Source of the DNA: Bacillus sp. M6-12
GTDB taxonomy: Bacteria > Bacillota > Bacilli > Bacillales > DSM-1321
Direction of reading: 5' to 3'
NCBI RefSeq assembly: GCF_002860285.1
Contig: NZ_PGVF01000006.1
Span: forward strand, 310,001 to 374,000
Length of the DNA: 64,000 nucleotides
Shown: positions 30,690 through 40,620 of the stretch, piece by piece
Layout: each line of letters starts with the position of its first letter
Numbering within the stretch: position 1 is the first letter of the stretch
Notes under the pieces: generated by a model
Told to the model about the DNA's origin: nothing
The model's input: the letters and a program-made list of their open reading frames with translations, nothing else
Database searches by the model: none
Program-made: the position numbers and the translations under genes

Positions 30690-32060
30690 TTGAAAACATT
30701 AGAAGAACAAATTAAAGACTCCCTTGATTCAATCGAAGTACCTGATTCATTGTATCAATTTGCCCAAAATGTATCTTTCATAGCAGAAGAGCAGAAGGCG
30801 AGGGTGCCTGTAAATGAACAGCCTAAAAAACATAAAAATTATCGGTGGGCAAAATCAGCCATTGCCACTGCTGCAGCATTTGGTATTGTTATCGGTTCCG
30901 GCTATGTCTCTCCAGCTATGGCGGCCGTGTTAAAGGAAGTCCCGCTGGTCGGTTCTCTTTTTGAAGAGTCAAAGTCGGAGATTACTAAAGTTGCTGTCCA
31001 AAAGGGATATGTTAACGAAGTTCAAAAAAGCGCTAAAGCCAATGGCATACTGGTGAACATTTCAGATGTTTATTTTGACGGGCTGAACATGTCTGTCGGT
31101 TATACTATTCAATCAGAAAAAAGCCTGGGAGAAATGAAAAAAGCAGATGCGGACCCTTTTACCCCTGTAATCAAGCTGGATGGGAAACAAGAAAGTTATA
31201 TGTGGTCCTTTGAGGAAATCGAGAAGAAAGGTAATAAAATAAGCGGTATAATGCATATTAACTTTAATTCCAATAATGCCAAAACCCTTCAAATGACTCT
31301 TAATGAAGTATATGGAAACAAAGGGGAATGGAAGTTTAACACACCGATTGAAAACCAGAAGCTGCAAGAGGATACAGTTGTTCTGAAGCCTAATATTCAA
31401 AAGAAATGGGAAAAAGGAAATACCGTGGTTTCCATTGAGGAAATTCAAGTAAAGCCTGGCCATACAGATCTTGTTTTTTCTCAGAAGAACGATCCAGGAA
31501 AAAATTCTATTTCATTAGCGAATACATGTGTGGCGATATATGACTCTAAAGGGACACTTCTTGGGCTTGGATACGGTATTCTTAATCCAGCTGGGAACGG
31601 CAAGTATTCAGTGTCATTTCCTGAAATTAAAAGCCTTCCGGAAAAAATCATCTTAAGCCTTGCTCAAACCGGACAATTGAAATTTGATAATGATCCTTTG
31701 GTTAAGCATTATGAATTCAGCAATAAGAGCAAATTTCCAGTAAATGTACCTGTAGATAAAGACAACCACATAAATATAAACTCGATTACAGAAACAGATA
31801 AAACGGTAAAAGTGAACTTTGAAATTAAAGGCGATATTTCGCTGCAGCAGCAATTTATGGTGATTACTGATAAAAACGGAATCTCAGGAGTGCCTTTAGA
31901 CAAAAAAAGGGTAGAAACTGGTGATAGCCGGATGGTCTTTGAACAGGAATTTAAGAAAGAACCAAACTTCTCGGGTGAGATTTTATTGAAAATGAGTGTG
32001 GATAAAGATGAATTTATAAGGGATTATTTAAGAGTGGAAGTGCCGATTAAAACGCAATAA
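30690..32060 (+). CDS. Anti-sigma factor with DUF4179 extracellular region
   Basis: A 456-residue single-pass membrane protein that probably holds the upstream sigma factor. The cytoplasmic part is about 1-50, one membrane segment spans about 54-74 (SAIATAAAFGIVIGSGYVSP), and an extracellular DUF4179 domain begins at VLKEVPLVGSLF, followed by beta-rich domains that may sense the envelope. The TTG start at 30690 lies one base after the sigma stop, so translation is probably coupled. The signal is unknown. Confidence 0.87.
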   Translation: MKTLEEQIKDSLDSIEVPDSLYQFAQNVSFIAEEQKARVPVNEQPKKHKNYRWAKSAIATAAAFGIVIGSGYVSPAMAAVLKEVPLVGSLFEESKSEITKVAVQKGYVNEVQKSAKANGILVNISDVYFDGLNMSVGYTIQSEKSLGEMKKADADPFTPVIKLDGKQESYMWSFEEIEKKGNKISGIMHINFNSNNAKTLQMTLNEVYGNKGEWKFNTPIENQKLQEDTVVLKPNIQKKWEKGNTVVSIEEIQVKPGHTDLVFSQKNDPGKNSISLANTCVAIYDSKGTLLGLGYGILNPAGNGKYSVSFPEIKSLPEKIILSLAQTGQLKFDNDPLVKHYEFSNKSKFPVNVPVDKDNHININSITETDKTVKVNFEIKGDISLQQQFMVITDKNGISGVPLDKKRVETGDSRMVFEQEFKKEPNFSGEILLKMSVDKDEFIRDYLRVEVPIKTQ

Positions 32061-32065
32061 TCTTC

Positions 32066-32108
32066 AAAAACGGACCTGCTGATTATTTTAGGCTTGTCCG
32101 TTTTTTTG
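32066..32108 (+). terminator. Terminator of the sigma/anti-sigma operon
   Basis: AAAAACGGAC pairs with GTCCGTTTTT, with a long T-run. Confidence 0.88.
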
Positions 32109-32118
32109 TACTGCAATG

Positions 32119-32274
32119 CTATTCTTTTGAACTTCTTTCATTGTTATCATCCTCTACTGCATTATCCACCGCTTGAAATATTACATTGGTAAATTGATCG
32201 ACACTCTGCATAGGGTCTTCGCTGCTTTTGCCTTTTGATCGGTTATTACTATTCGTCTTTTCTGAACTAGGCAT
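32119..32274 (-). CDS. Small hydrophilic protein, 51 residues
   Basis: ATG (32274-32272) follows AAGGGGTGA at 6-7 nt, a strong site that excludes the longer ORF start. The product is polar and acidic (MPSSEKTNSNNRSKGKSS... DDNNERSSKE) with one amphipathic segment, VDQFTNVIFQAVDNAV. I do not recognise the family. The lack of membrane segments and the small size suggest a spore- or stress-associated small protein, without direct evidence. Confidence 0.55.
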   Translation of the reverse strand: MPSSEKTNSNNRSKGKSSEDPMQSVDQFTNVIFQAVDNAVEDDNNERSSKE

Positions 32275-32467
32275 GAAATCACCCCTTTTTGTTAAGATGT
32301 GCCGGTTTTCAAAATCCAATACCCACAAACGACCCTATAAGAAGTGAACTCTTCAGTACGAACCTTGCCAACAATAAATAGAAGCAGTCATCGGTAATAA
32401 GAGAATAAAATTTATTTCCTAATCAAAAAATAAATCCAAGACATAAATTCAAGAGGGAGGATGGAAT

Positions 32468-33322
32468 ATGTATTTTTACAAAGAAGATTTAATTAATATA
32501 ATTGTACCTGACAAGCCGGATCCGGCTGCTGCCAAAGTTATGCAGGAGATATTAGGCGGACATTTTGGTGAAATGAGAACGATGATGCAATATTTTTTCC
32601 AAGGCTCAAACTTCCGGGGAGAGAAAAAGCAATTCCGCGACCTGCTGCGCGGGATATTTCTCGAGGAAATTGCTCATGTTGAACTTGTACAAACAACGAT
32701 TAATATGCTTCTGAATGGTGCCGGAGAAAGGGAAGCAGGAAATGCGGGGGCAGACAATGCACCTCTTGATGAAGCTGTCAAGCATTCGAACCCCCACCAC
32801 TTTATCATCGGAGCCCAAAGTTCAGTGCCTGAGGATGCTGCAGGAAATCCTTGGAATGGGTCATGGGTTTACAGCCACGGAAATTTAATCGGCGACCTTC
32901 TCGACAACTTAGTCCTTGAGTCGACTGGTGTGCTGCAAAAATCCCGTATTTATGAGATGAGCTCGAATAAAACGTTTAGAGAGACACTTGCTTTTTTGAT
33001 TGTTCGTGATAATGCCCACCAAAACGCATTTGCTAAAGCGCTGGAGACATTGGGTGTAGATTGGGGCAAGCTTTTCCCTGTACCGAATTATGATATAAAC
33101 AAGTATCCGGAGTGCAGAAAATATGTAGACATGGGATTCCATAATGCCCAGTTTAATTTCAGACTGGATGCGACACAAATAGGGGAGATTTTCCAGGGGC
33201 AATCACCAAGCCGAAATGGCGGACAACTGCAGGTTGTGCCGCCGCCTGAAGGGTTCCCGGTTCCTCAATTGCCTGAATTGCCAAACGAGCACAGCCCTGG
33301 GCTGGATGATTTATCTTTATGA
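32468..33322 (+). CDS. Manganese catalase
   Basis: Dismutates hydrogen peroxide at a dimanganese centre. The 284-residue protein has the ferritin-like core with candidate ligands Glu35 (HFGEMRTMMQY), Glu67 and His70 (FLEEIAHVE), a Glu in LVLESTGV and a His in VRDNAHQNAF. It resembles B. subtilis YdbD and shares the family with spore coat protein CotJC. ATG 32468 follows GAGGGAGGATGG. The C-terminal tail is Pro-rich. It is consistent with an oxidative defence or spore-associated role. Confidence 0.9.
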   Translation: MYFYKEDLINIIVPDKPDPAAAKVMQEILGGHFGEMRTMMQYFFQGSNFRGEKKQFRDLLRGIFLEEIAHVELVQTTINMLLNGAGEREAGNAGADNAPLDEAVKHSNPHHFIIGAQSSVPEDAAGNPWNGSWVYSHGNLIGDLLDNLVLESTGVLQKSRIYEMSSNKTFRETLAFLIVRDNAHQNAFAKALETLGVDWGKLFPVPNYDINKYPECRKYVDMGFHNAQFNFRLDATQIGEIFQGQSPSRNGGQLQVVPPPEGFPVPQLPELPNEHSPGLDDLSL

Positions 33323-33395
33323 TTGTAAAGTACTAACAGGTCATGTTAGCTTCTTTCTACTTCCTAAATTACTTGTTGTGTAAGGAGGCTCACAA

Positions 33396-33659
33396 ATGAT
33401 ATTAGAAGGCCATATTATTTCAGGTGATTTTGATCAGGCCAATAATGAATTTTCATTGCAGAGAGTGAAAAATTTATCTACCGAATCCGTTTTAAATCAG
33501 GCGCAGATTAACAACATCTATTCTTATCTTAAGCAGAATCAGAATGATAGCAGCGGGCAAATCCTTACATTATACGATCAAATGCCGGTTCATTTGTCAC
33601 AGGATGAGATAAATCAATTAATTTTGGATCTTGAACAGGTTCAGTCTATGTACGAATAA
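33396..33659 (+). CDS. Hypothetical protein, 87 residues
   Basis: ATG 33396 follows AAGGAGG at good distance. The product has an N-terminal strand-like segment (MILEGHIISGDFDQAN) and two amphipathic helices (VLNQAQINNIYSYLKQN and SQDEINQLILDLEQVQSMY). It has no Cys, signal peptide or membrane segment. It is not recognised. It follows the manganese catalase by 73 nt and precedes a terminator, so co-transcription is possible. Confidence 0.65.
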   Translation: MILEGHIISGDFDQANNEFSLQRVKNLSTESVLNQAQINNIYSYLKQNQNDSSGQILTLYDQMPVHLSQDEINQLILDLEQVQSMYE

Positions 33660-33685
33660 ATTTTGATCTCTTGTTCTATTTTGTG

Positions 33686-33725
33686 AAAAAAGCCCCCGTT
33701 CCGCATATTGGAACAGGGGCTTTCA
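33686..33725. terminator. Convergent terminator, stronger on the minus strand
   Basis: AAAAAAGCCCCCGTTCC pairs with GGAACAGGGGCTTT. The minus strand ends in six T and would stop the czrA transcript; the plus strand has only three T. Confidence 0.8.
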
Positions 33726-33753
33726 AAGGTAAGAAAGTATAAACTTTTTTGAC

Positions 33754-33799
33754 AAGTACAGATTTCTGGCTCCAGGGTCCAGCGCTTGCGCGTTTCTTA
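33754..33799. repeat. Dispersed GTCTAGCTCCAG-type repeat, copy 2
   Basis: AAGTACAGATTTCTGGCTCC starts a short decayed copy that ends near GCGCTTGCGC, right at the 3' end of czrA. Confidence 0.5.
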
Positions 33800-34105
33800 C
33801 TTGCATTCGATATGGGATAAAACCTGATTAATTAAATTAATAACATGCTCATCATCATAAGTGTAAAAGAAGGTATTGCCCTCGCGCCGGTATTTAACAA
33901 GCCTAAGATTGCGCAAATAACTTAATTGATGAGAAACTGCCGATTGGGTCATTTCGAGTACCTCGGTGATGTGGCTGACTGAACATTCTTCTTGCGACAA
34001 CAAATATAATATTTTAATCCTGGTTGGATCAGCTAGCGCCTTAAAGATGCGCGATGCTTCATCTGCCGTATCCGGTGATAAAAAGCTATGATCTTCTTGT
34101 TTCAT
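33797..34105 (-). CDS. czrA: ArsR-family zinc/cobalt-type repressor, CzrA-like
   Basis: A 102-residue winged-helix repressor (FKALADPTRIKILYLLSQEE, recognition helix TQSAVSHQLSYLR). The alpha-5 sensor helix keeps Asp85, His87 and His98 of the CzrA zinc site, but the position of the last His carries Cys101. Binding of Zn or Co would release it from DNA. It is downstream of and co-oriented with czcO (23-nt gap), and divergent czcD has matching palindromes in its promoter. It starts at ATG 34105 behind GGTGAGGGTG. Confidence 0.87.
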   Translation of the reverse strand: MKQEDHSFLSPDTADEASRIFKALADPTRIKILYLLSQEECSVSHITEVLEMTQSAVSHQLSYLRNLRLVKYRREGNTFFYTYDDEHVINLINQVLSHIECK

Positions 34106-34128
34106 TTTGCACCCTCACCTTCAAAAAC

Positions 34129-35169
34129 TCAATTAGATATTATGTATTTATACAGATATCTCGCATCATCTCCGACTCCCAAAATAAGAGCAGAGCCTCG
34201 ATTATGCTGCCATGGAAGGCCCAGAAAATATAGTCCCTCAACTTTTGAGATTCCCCGTTCATGATTTATTTTACCATTTGAATAAAAAGTCTGCGGTATT
34301 TCCAGCCAAGTGTAACTTTGAATAAAACCAGTAGCCCATATAATATTGTTAACCTGGATGGAGGATTGGTCTTCAAACACCACTTTGTTTTCATAGAAAT
34401 GAGACGTTCTGTCCTTTACTTTGATTTTACCATTCTTTAGAACTTCCCGGAGTTCATATCCAAAAATAGGATCGCCTTGCTTTTGAATTTTTTTACCTAT
34501 AAAAGTATTCTGGCTGGCCTTTAAGATGCCTAGTTTATCGGCCCACCAAAAGATGCTTTTGCTTCCGAGGGTTAATGGAAAAAAACGGATATCCTGGCCG
34601 GCGGATAAATAGGTTTCCTTTTCTTCAGATAATTCCGCCGCGATTTGTGCACCGGAGTTACCGGCCCCGACGACCAAAACAGGGCCATCCTGAAGCTGTG
34701 CAGGATTTTTGTATTGAGAAGAATGCAATTGAACAATATCAATGGAAAGCTGATCTGAAAACGAAGGGATTCTGAGAGTATGAAAGGGACCTGTTGCGAT
34801 CACAACTTTTTTTGCCTTAAAGACAGAATCGTGCGTATGGATATGGAATAGGGTATTTTCTTTAATAACTCGTTTAACATTCACATTTAATTGGACTGGC
34901 AGATTAAAGGTGAGGGCGTATTGCTCCATGTAGTCAGCCATTTCATCCTTAGAGGGAAAACCTGAAGGATCCCCATTCAGCATGAGGCCAGGCAAAGAAC
35001 TATAGGAGCGGGGAGTAAATAAAACGAGTGAATCGTATTTTTTCCTCCACACATCACCTATTCGTTCATTATTATCAATAATTAAAAAAGATAAAGAAGT
35101 TTTCCTTAAAAAATAACCCATTGACAAACCTGCTTGACCCGCCCCGATTATCAATACATCATAAATCAC
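34129..35169 (-). CDS. czcO: FAD/NAD(P)-dependent monooxygenase-like oxidoreductase, CzcO type
   Basis: A 346-residue flavoprotein with FAD-binding GAGQAGLSMGYFLRK at the N-terminus, NADPH-binding GAGNSGAQIA at about 178-187 and an ATGF motif near the C-terminus, as in flavin monooxygenases. In B. subtilis the homologue is linked to CzcD-mediated cation/potassium exchange and CzrA control, which fits the context here. Its catalytic role in metal resistance is not established. A long palindrome precedes its start at 35195-35212. Confidence 0.85.
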   Translation of the reverse strand: MIYDVLIIGAGQAGLSMGYFLRKTSLSFLIIDNNERIGDVWRKKYDSLVLFTPRSYSSLPGLMLNGDPSGFPSKDEMADYMEQYALTFNLPVQLNVNVKRVIKENTLFHIHTHDSVFKAKKVVIATGPFHTLRIPSFSDQLSIDIVQLHSSQYKNPAQLQDGPVLVVGAGNSGAQIAAELSEEKETYLSAGQDIRFFPLTLGSKSIFWWADKLGILKASQNTFIGKKIQKQGDPIFGYELREVLKNGKIKVKDRTSHFYENKVVFEDQSSIQVNNIIWATGFIQSYTWLEIPQTFYSNGKINHERGISKVEGLYFLGLPWQHNRGSALILGVGDDARYLYKYIISN

Positions 35170-35194
35170 TAATATTCACCCTTTAAAATAAGTG

Positions 35195-35212
35195 TATGAG
35201 CATATGTTCATA
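35195..35212. promoter_or_regulatory. CzrA-type operator at the czcO promoter
   Basis: TATGAGCATATGTTCATA is a near-perfect palindrome, 26 nt upstream of the czcO start, and is nearly the same as the czcD-side site. Confidence 0.75.
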
Positions 35213-35281
35213 TATAGGATATTTTAAATGGATTTATATGTCAATTAGTAATTTAAAATAGAGTGTTTTTTTCTTAACCAA

Positions 35282-35337
35282 TAGTACAGATGTCTAGTTC
35301 CAACACCCGGCTTTTCTTTTTGCCGGTGTATAAAGTT
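35282..35337. repeat. Dispersed GTCTAGCTCCAG-type repeat, copy 3
   Basis: TAGTACAGATGTCTAGTTCC matches copies 1 and 2 and is followed by the hairpin ACACCCGGC/GCCGGTGT. It lies in the czcO-czcD intergenic region. Confidence 0.45.
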
Positions 35338-35405
35338 TAAACAGCTTCCTCGAAGTTAAAATTAAAAATAAAACTTGAACATATGGGATAGCTCTTGCAT
35401 AATGT

Positions 35406-35425
35406 ATATGAGCATATACTCATAT
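35406..35425. promoter_or_regulatory. CzrA-type operator at the czcD promoter
   Basis: ATATGAGCATATACTCATAT is a near-perfect palindrome ending 19 nt before the czcD start. Confidence 0.78.
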
Positions 35426-35444
35426 GTTAGAGGGAGAGATATTT

Positions 35445-36377
35445 ATGGGACATCATCACGGCCATTCTCATGGACACCACAGCCATGGACATAGCCATGC
35501 ACATACTGGAAATAAGAAAGCTTTATTTTGGTCATTTCTTCTGATAGCGGGATTTATGATAGTAGAAGTGGCGGGAGGGCTGATAACGAACAGCCTTGCC
35601 TTATTATCGGATGCGGGCCATATGTTAAGCGATGCAGCCGCACTGGGACTCAGCCTTTTTGCGATAAAATTAGGAGAACGGAATGCGTCACAAACAAAAA
35701 CATACGGCTATAAACGATTTGAAATTATCGCTGCTTTTATCAATGGGATAACTTTGATTGTCATTTCGCTATATATCTTTTATGAGGCGTACCATAGATT
35801 TACCAATCCGCCTGAAGTACAAAGCTTGGGGATGCTATTGATCTCTATAACTGGTTTATTGGTTAATATATTGGCCGCATGGCTTCTTATGAGAGGTGAC
35901 AAAGAGGAAAACTTAAACGTAAGAAGCGCTTTCCTGCATGTTTTAGGAGATATGCTGGGTTCAGCGGGAGCCATTGCAGCTGCCTTGCTGATCATGTTCT
36001 TTGGGTGGGGAATCGCGGATCCAGTCGCAAGCGTGATAGTAGCATTCCTTGTTATCATCAGCGGCTGGAGAGTCACGAAGCAATCTATCCATATCTTGAT
36101 GGAGGGTACTCCTATACAAGTCGATATGGAGAAGTTGAAACAGTCATTATCGGCTATTCCGTATGTAAAAAACATTCACGATTTGCATATATGGTCGATA
36201 ACCTCCGAGTTTCCAACCTTAAGCTGCCATATTGCCATTGCAGGGGAAGGTGACCATGATACTGTTCTCCATCAGGCCCAGAATATCCTTCATGATGATT
36301 ATGGAATTGAGCACAGCACAATTCAGGTTGAATACGAGGACAATGGATGTCCAAGCCACCATGGTGTATGTAATTAG
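35445..36377 (+). CDS. czcD: Cation diffusion facilitator, zinc/cadmium/cobalt exporter
   Basis: Membrane proton/cation antiporter of 310 residues that exports divalent metals. It starts with a His-rich tail (MGHHHGHSHGHHSHGHSHAH), has six membrane segments with the metal-site pairs SDAGHMLSD and LHVLGDMLGS, and a cytosolic ferredoxin-like domain (LHIWSITS). It resembles B. subtilis CzcD along its length. ATG 35445 follows GAGGGAGAG and is preferred over the ATG seven codons upstream, which lies just after the operator. It is expected to be derepressed by zinc via CzrA. Confidence 0.92.
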   Translation: MGHHHGHSHGHHSHGHSHAHTGNKKALFWSFLLIAGFMIVEVAGGLITNSLALLSDAGHMLSDAAALGLSLFAIKLGERNASQTKTYGYKRFEIIAAFINGITLIVISLYIFYEAYHRFTNPPEVQSLGMLLISITGLLVNILAAWLLMRGDKEENLNVRSAFLHVLGDMLGSAGAIAAALLIMFFGWGIADPVASVIVAFLVIISGWRVTKQSIHILMEGTPIQVDMEKLKQSLSAIPYVKNIHDLHIWSITSEFPTLSCHIAIAGEGDHDTVLHQAQNILHDDYGIEHSTIQVEYEDNGCPSHHGVCN

Positions 36378-36407
36378 TCTGGCAGACATAATCTCAGGCG
36401 GAGGATC

Positions 36408-36440
36408 AAAAAGCAGCATTTCAAAGTGCTGTTTTTTTTG
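36408..36440 (+). terminator. Terminator after czcD
   Basis: AAAAAGCAGCA pairs with TGCTGTTTTT and runs into eight T. Confidence 0.9.
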
Positions 36441-36499
36441 CTATCCAGGAAGTTGCAGAAGCGCGATCTTTGCCTTCTTTCTCTAAACCGGGAGCATGA

Positions 36500-37903
<1,404 letters not shown>

Positions 37904-37917
37904 TTCATTAGAAAATG

Positions 37918-37967
37918 TAAAAGAGTGATTTAATGAGAGAGAATCTCTATATTCACTCTTTTTTTAT
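37918..37967 (+). terminator. Terminator after cypC
   Basis: AAAAGAGTGA pairs with TCACTCTTTT around an inner hairpin, with a long T-run. Confidence 0.82.
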
Positions 37968-37990
37968 TTTGCTTTTTACTATAGTTTTCT

Positions 37991-38040
37991 TTGACAATCA
38001 AATGGTTATTTGAATAAAATACAATCAAATAACTGTTTGA
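37991..38040. promoter_or_regulatory. cad promoter with two CadC operators
   Basis: -35 TTGACA (37991-37996) and -10 TAAAAT (38015-38020) are separated by 18 nt. The spacer contains the palindrome TCAAATGGTTATTTGA (37998-38013), and a second copy, TCAAATAACTGTTTGA, lies at 38025-38040. Both resemble the known cad operator/promoter half-sites. Confidence 0.8.
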
Positions 38041-38058
38041 ATAAAAGGTGGCGGATTT

Positions 38059-38427
38059 ATGGAAGAACAGGATGCTTGTGAGATAATCTGTATAGATAGT
38101 GAAAAGGTTAATCGGATAGCTTCGGTTTTACAGAAACAAAATACTGCTGCAGCTGCCAAGATGTTTAAAGCATTGTCCGATGACACAAGAATTAAAATTG
38201 CGTATATACTGTCTTTGGAAGAAGAGTTATGCGTATGTGATATTGCAAATATTGCCGGGGTAACAACAGCTGCAGCCTCCCATCACTTAAGGCTGCTAAA
38301 AAGCCTTGGGCTTGCTAAGCATAAGAAGGTGGGAAAGCTCGTTTATTATTCTCTGGACGACCAGCATGTGAAACACTTAATTCAATTAGCAGTTGCCCAT
38401 CAAGAGGAGGTGATGCACCGTGTCTGA
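38059..38427 (+). CDS. cadC: Cadmium-responsive ArsR-family repressor CadC
   Basis: A 122-residue repressor of the cad operon. The four cysteines of the alpha-3N Cd/Pb/Bi site are at 7, 11, 58 and 60, the same positions as in the staphylococcal pI258 protein. The helix-turn-helix (DIANIAGVTTAAASHHLRLLK) and an alpha-5 region with LDDQHVKHLIQLAVAHQ follow. ATG 38059 follows AAAAGGTGG. Its stop overlaps the cadA GTG start by 8 nt. Operators in the promoter support autoregulation. Confidence 0.94.
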   Translation: MEEQDACEIICIDSEKVNRIASVLQKQNTAAAAKMFKALSDDTRIKIAYILSLEEELCVCDIANIAGVTTAAASHHLRLLKSLGLAKHKKVGKLVYYSLDDQHVKHLIQLAVAHQEEVMHRV

Positions 38428-40552
38428 GGCCGTTAACCAATCTGCGGAAAAACATGTGTACCGCATCCATGGATTTTCCTGAGCTGGCTGTGCCAATACG
38501 TTCGAGAAGAACGTGAAACGCCTGGATGGTGTTTTAGATGCAAATGTAAACTTCGGTGCCTCCAAGATAACAGTTTATGGACAGACAAGTGTTGCGGAAC
38601 TGGAAGGAGCAGGCGCCTTTGAAAATTTGAAAATCATGCCCGAAAAAGGCCCGCAGGAACCCCTGGAAAAAGTTCCCTTTATTAAGCAGCATGCTTCCCT
38701 AATTGTTTCTCTTTTCTTTTTACTGATGGGATATGTTTCATTAGCGATAAACGGAGAGGACGGCTCCTCAACAATCATTGCTTTCGCAGCGGCGATCATC
38801 ATTGGAGGGTATGGTTTATTTAAAACAGGATTGAAGAATCTTTTTCGCTTAGAGTTCGATATGAGGACACTGATGACCGTTGCAATCATCGGGGCTGCCC
38901 TAATTGGCGAGTGGAGTGAAGGGGCAGTTGTGGTTATTCTTTTTGCTATCAGTGAAGCACTGGAAAAGTATTCGATGGATAAGGCCCGTAAATCTATCCG
39001 GACACTCATGGAAATTGCTCCAAACGATGCGCTGATTCGAAGAAATGACACCGAGATGATAATTGATGTAGATGACATAGAGGTCAATGACATCATGATC
39101 GTGAAACCCGGCCAAAAAATTGCGATGGACGGTGTGGTGGTTAAGGGAAGCTCATCCGTTAACCAGGCTGCGATTACAGGAGAGTCTGTTCCTGCAGAAA
39201 AGAACACTGATGACGAAGTGTTTGCAGGCACCTTGAATGAAGAAGGCTTATTGGAAGTCAGAGTTACGAAGCGGGTCGAAGATACTACAATCGCTAAAAT
39301 CATTCATTTAGTGGAAGAAGCCCAGGCAGAGAAAGCCCCTTCCCAGGCCTTTGTTGACCGATTTGCTAAATACTATACACCGGTTATCATTCTCGTTGCA
39401 CTCCTAGTAGCAATTGTGCCCCCTTTTTTAATGGGTGCAAATTGGAATGAATGGATCTATCAAGGGCTTGCGGTTCTGGTTGTTGGCTGTCCGTGCGCGC
39501 TCGTCATTTCCACCCCGGTATCCATTGTGACGGCAATTGGAAATGCCGCACGGAATGGTGTCCTCATTAAGGGCGGAATTCATTTAGAGGAAATGGGTGC
39601 GATAAAAGCTTTTGCCTTTGATAAAACGGGTACGCTGACGCAAGGGATTCCAGAGGTAACCGATTTTGAGGTTTTTGAGTCTGAGGAAAAGAAAAAATTA
39701 TTATCCATTATTGCTGCCCTGGAGGATCGGTCCCGGCATCCGCTCGCTTCAGCCATTATCAAAAAGGCCGAAAGGGAGCATGTTGCTTTCAAAAATATGG
39801 CCGTTGATCAGTTCGTATCGATAACTGGAAAAGGGGTAAAAGGGACTGTAGACGGAACTGACTATTATATAGGCAGTCCTGCCTTTTTCAATGAGATAAC
39901 CGAGAATTGCATAGTGTCTTCAGTGAAGGAAAGAACTCTCCTGCTGCAAGAACAAGGAAAAACGGTCATGGTTTTTGGGACTAAAAAAGCTATACTTGCC
40001 CTTATTGCCGTTGCGGATGCTGTTCGGGAAAGCAGCCGGGAAGTAATTGAACGTCTGCATGCTCAAGGTATTGCTAAAACAATCATGCTTACCGGTGATA
40101 ATTATGGAACTGCAAAAGCAATTGGAAAAACAACAGGTGTTACGGAAATAAAGGCGGAGCTGCTGCCGCAGGATAAGCTGGATTATATAAAAGCGATGAG
40201 AAACAAGTTTGGAAAGGTTGCTATGGTAGGTGACGGTATAAACGATGCCCCAGCTCTAGCCTCCGCCACAGTCGGTGTGGCGATGGGAGGAGCAGGAACG
40301 GACGCTGCACTTGAAACCGCAGACATTGCCCTTATGGGTGATGACTTAAGAAAGCTTCCTTTCACGGTCAAACTGAGCCGGAAAGCTTTAGGGATTATCA
40401 AGCAGAACATAACTTTTGCTCTTCTTATAAAATTAATTGCCCTGCTGCTTGTCATTCCGGGGTGGTTAACACTTTGGATAGCAATATTTGCGGATATGGG
40501 TGCGACACTGCTTGTTACATTAAATGGGCTGCGTTTACTGAAAGTAAAATAG
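38420..40552 (+). CDS. cadA: Cadmium/zinc-exporting P1B-ATPase, with in-frame TGA at first Cys of N-terminal CxxC
   Basis: Pumps Cd(II), Zn(II) or Pb(II) out using ATP. GTG 38420, 9 nt behind GAGGAGG and overlapping cadC, opens a frame of 710 codons, normal for CadA. Codon 21 is TGA (38480-38482), placed where HMA domains have the first Cys: GFS[14 protein letters not shown] instead of GFSCAGC. The rest is intact: membrane CPC ([11 protein letters not shown]), phosphorylation site [14 protein letters not shown] and [11 protein letters not shown]. Options are a nonsense or sequencing change, restart at an internal GTG such as 38513 (losing the HMA first half), or selenocysteine. The transport core would survive restart. 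Confidence 0.85.
38498..38514 (+). other. Hairpin 3' of the cadA TGA, possible bacterial SECIS-like element
   Basis: ACGTTC (38498-38503) and GAACGT (38509-38514) form a 6-bp stem, extendable by a T-G pair, with loop GAGAA. The loop starts 22 nt after the TGA and begins with G, fitting published bacterial SECIS geometry. The same bases encode a conserved HMA stretch (TFEKNV), so the fold may be incidental. Confidence 0.3.
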
Positions 40553-40576
40553 ATCCGGGATTTGTCGATTGCGTTG

Positions 40577-40610
40577 GAAAAAGCCAGTCATTTTGAACTG
40601 GCTTTTTCGT
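40577..40610 (+). terminator. Terminator after cadA
   Basis: AAAAAGCCAGT pairs with ACTGGCTTTTT around a short loop; A- and T-runs make it usable from both sides, so it may also serve the convergent phosphatase gene. Confidence 0.9.
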
Positions 40611-40620
40611 ATTTATCCCA

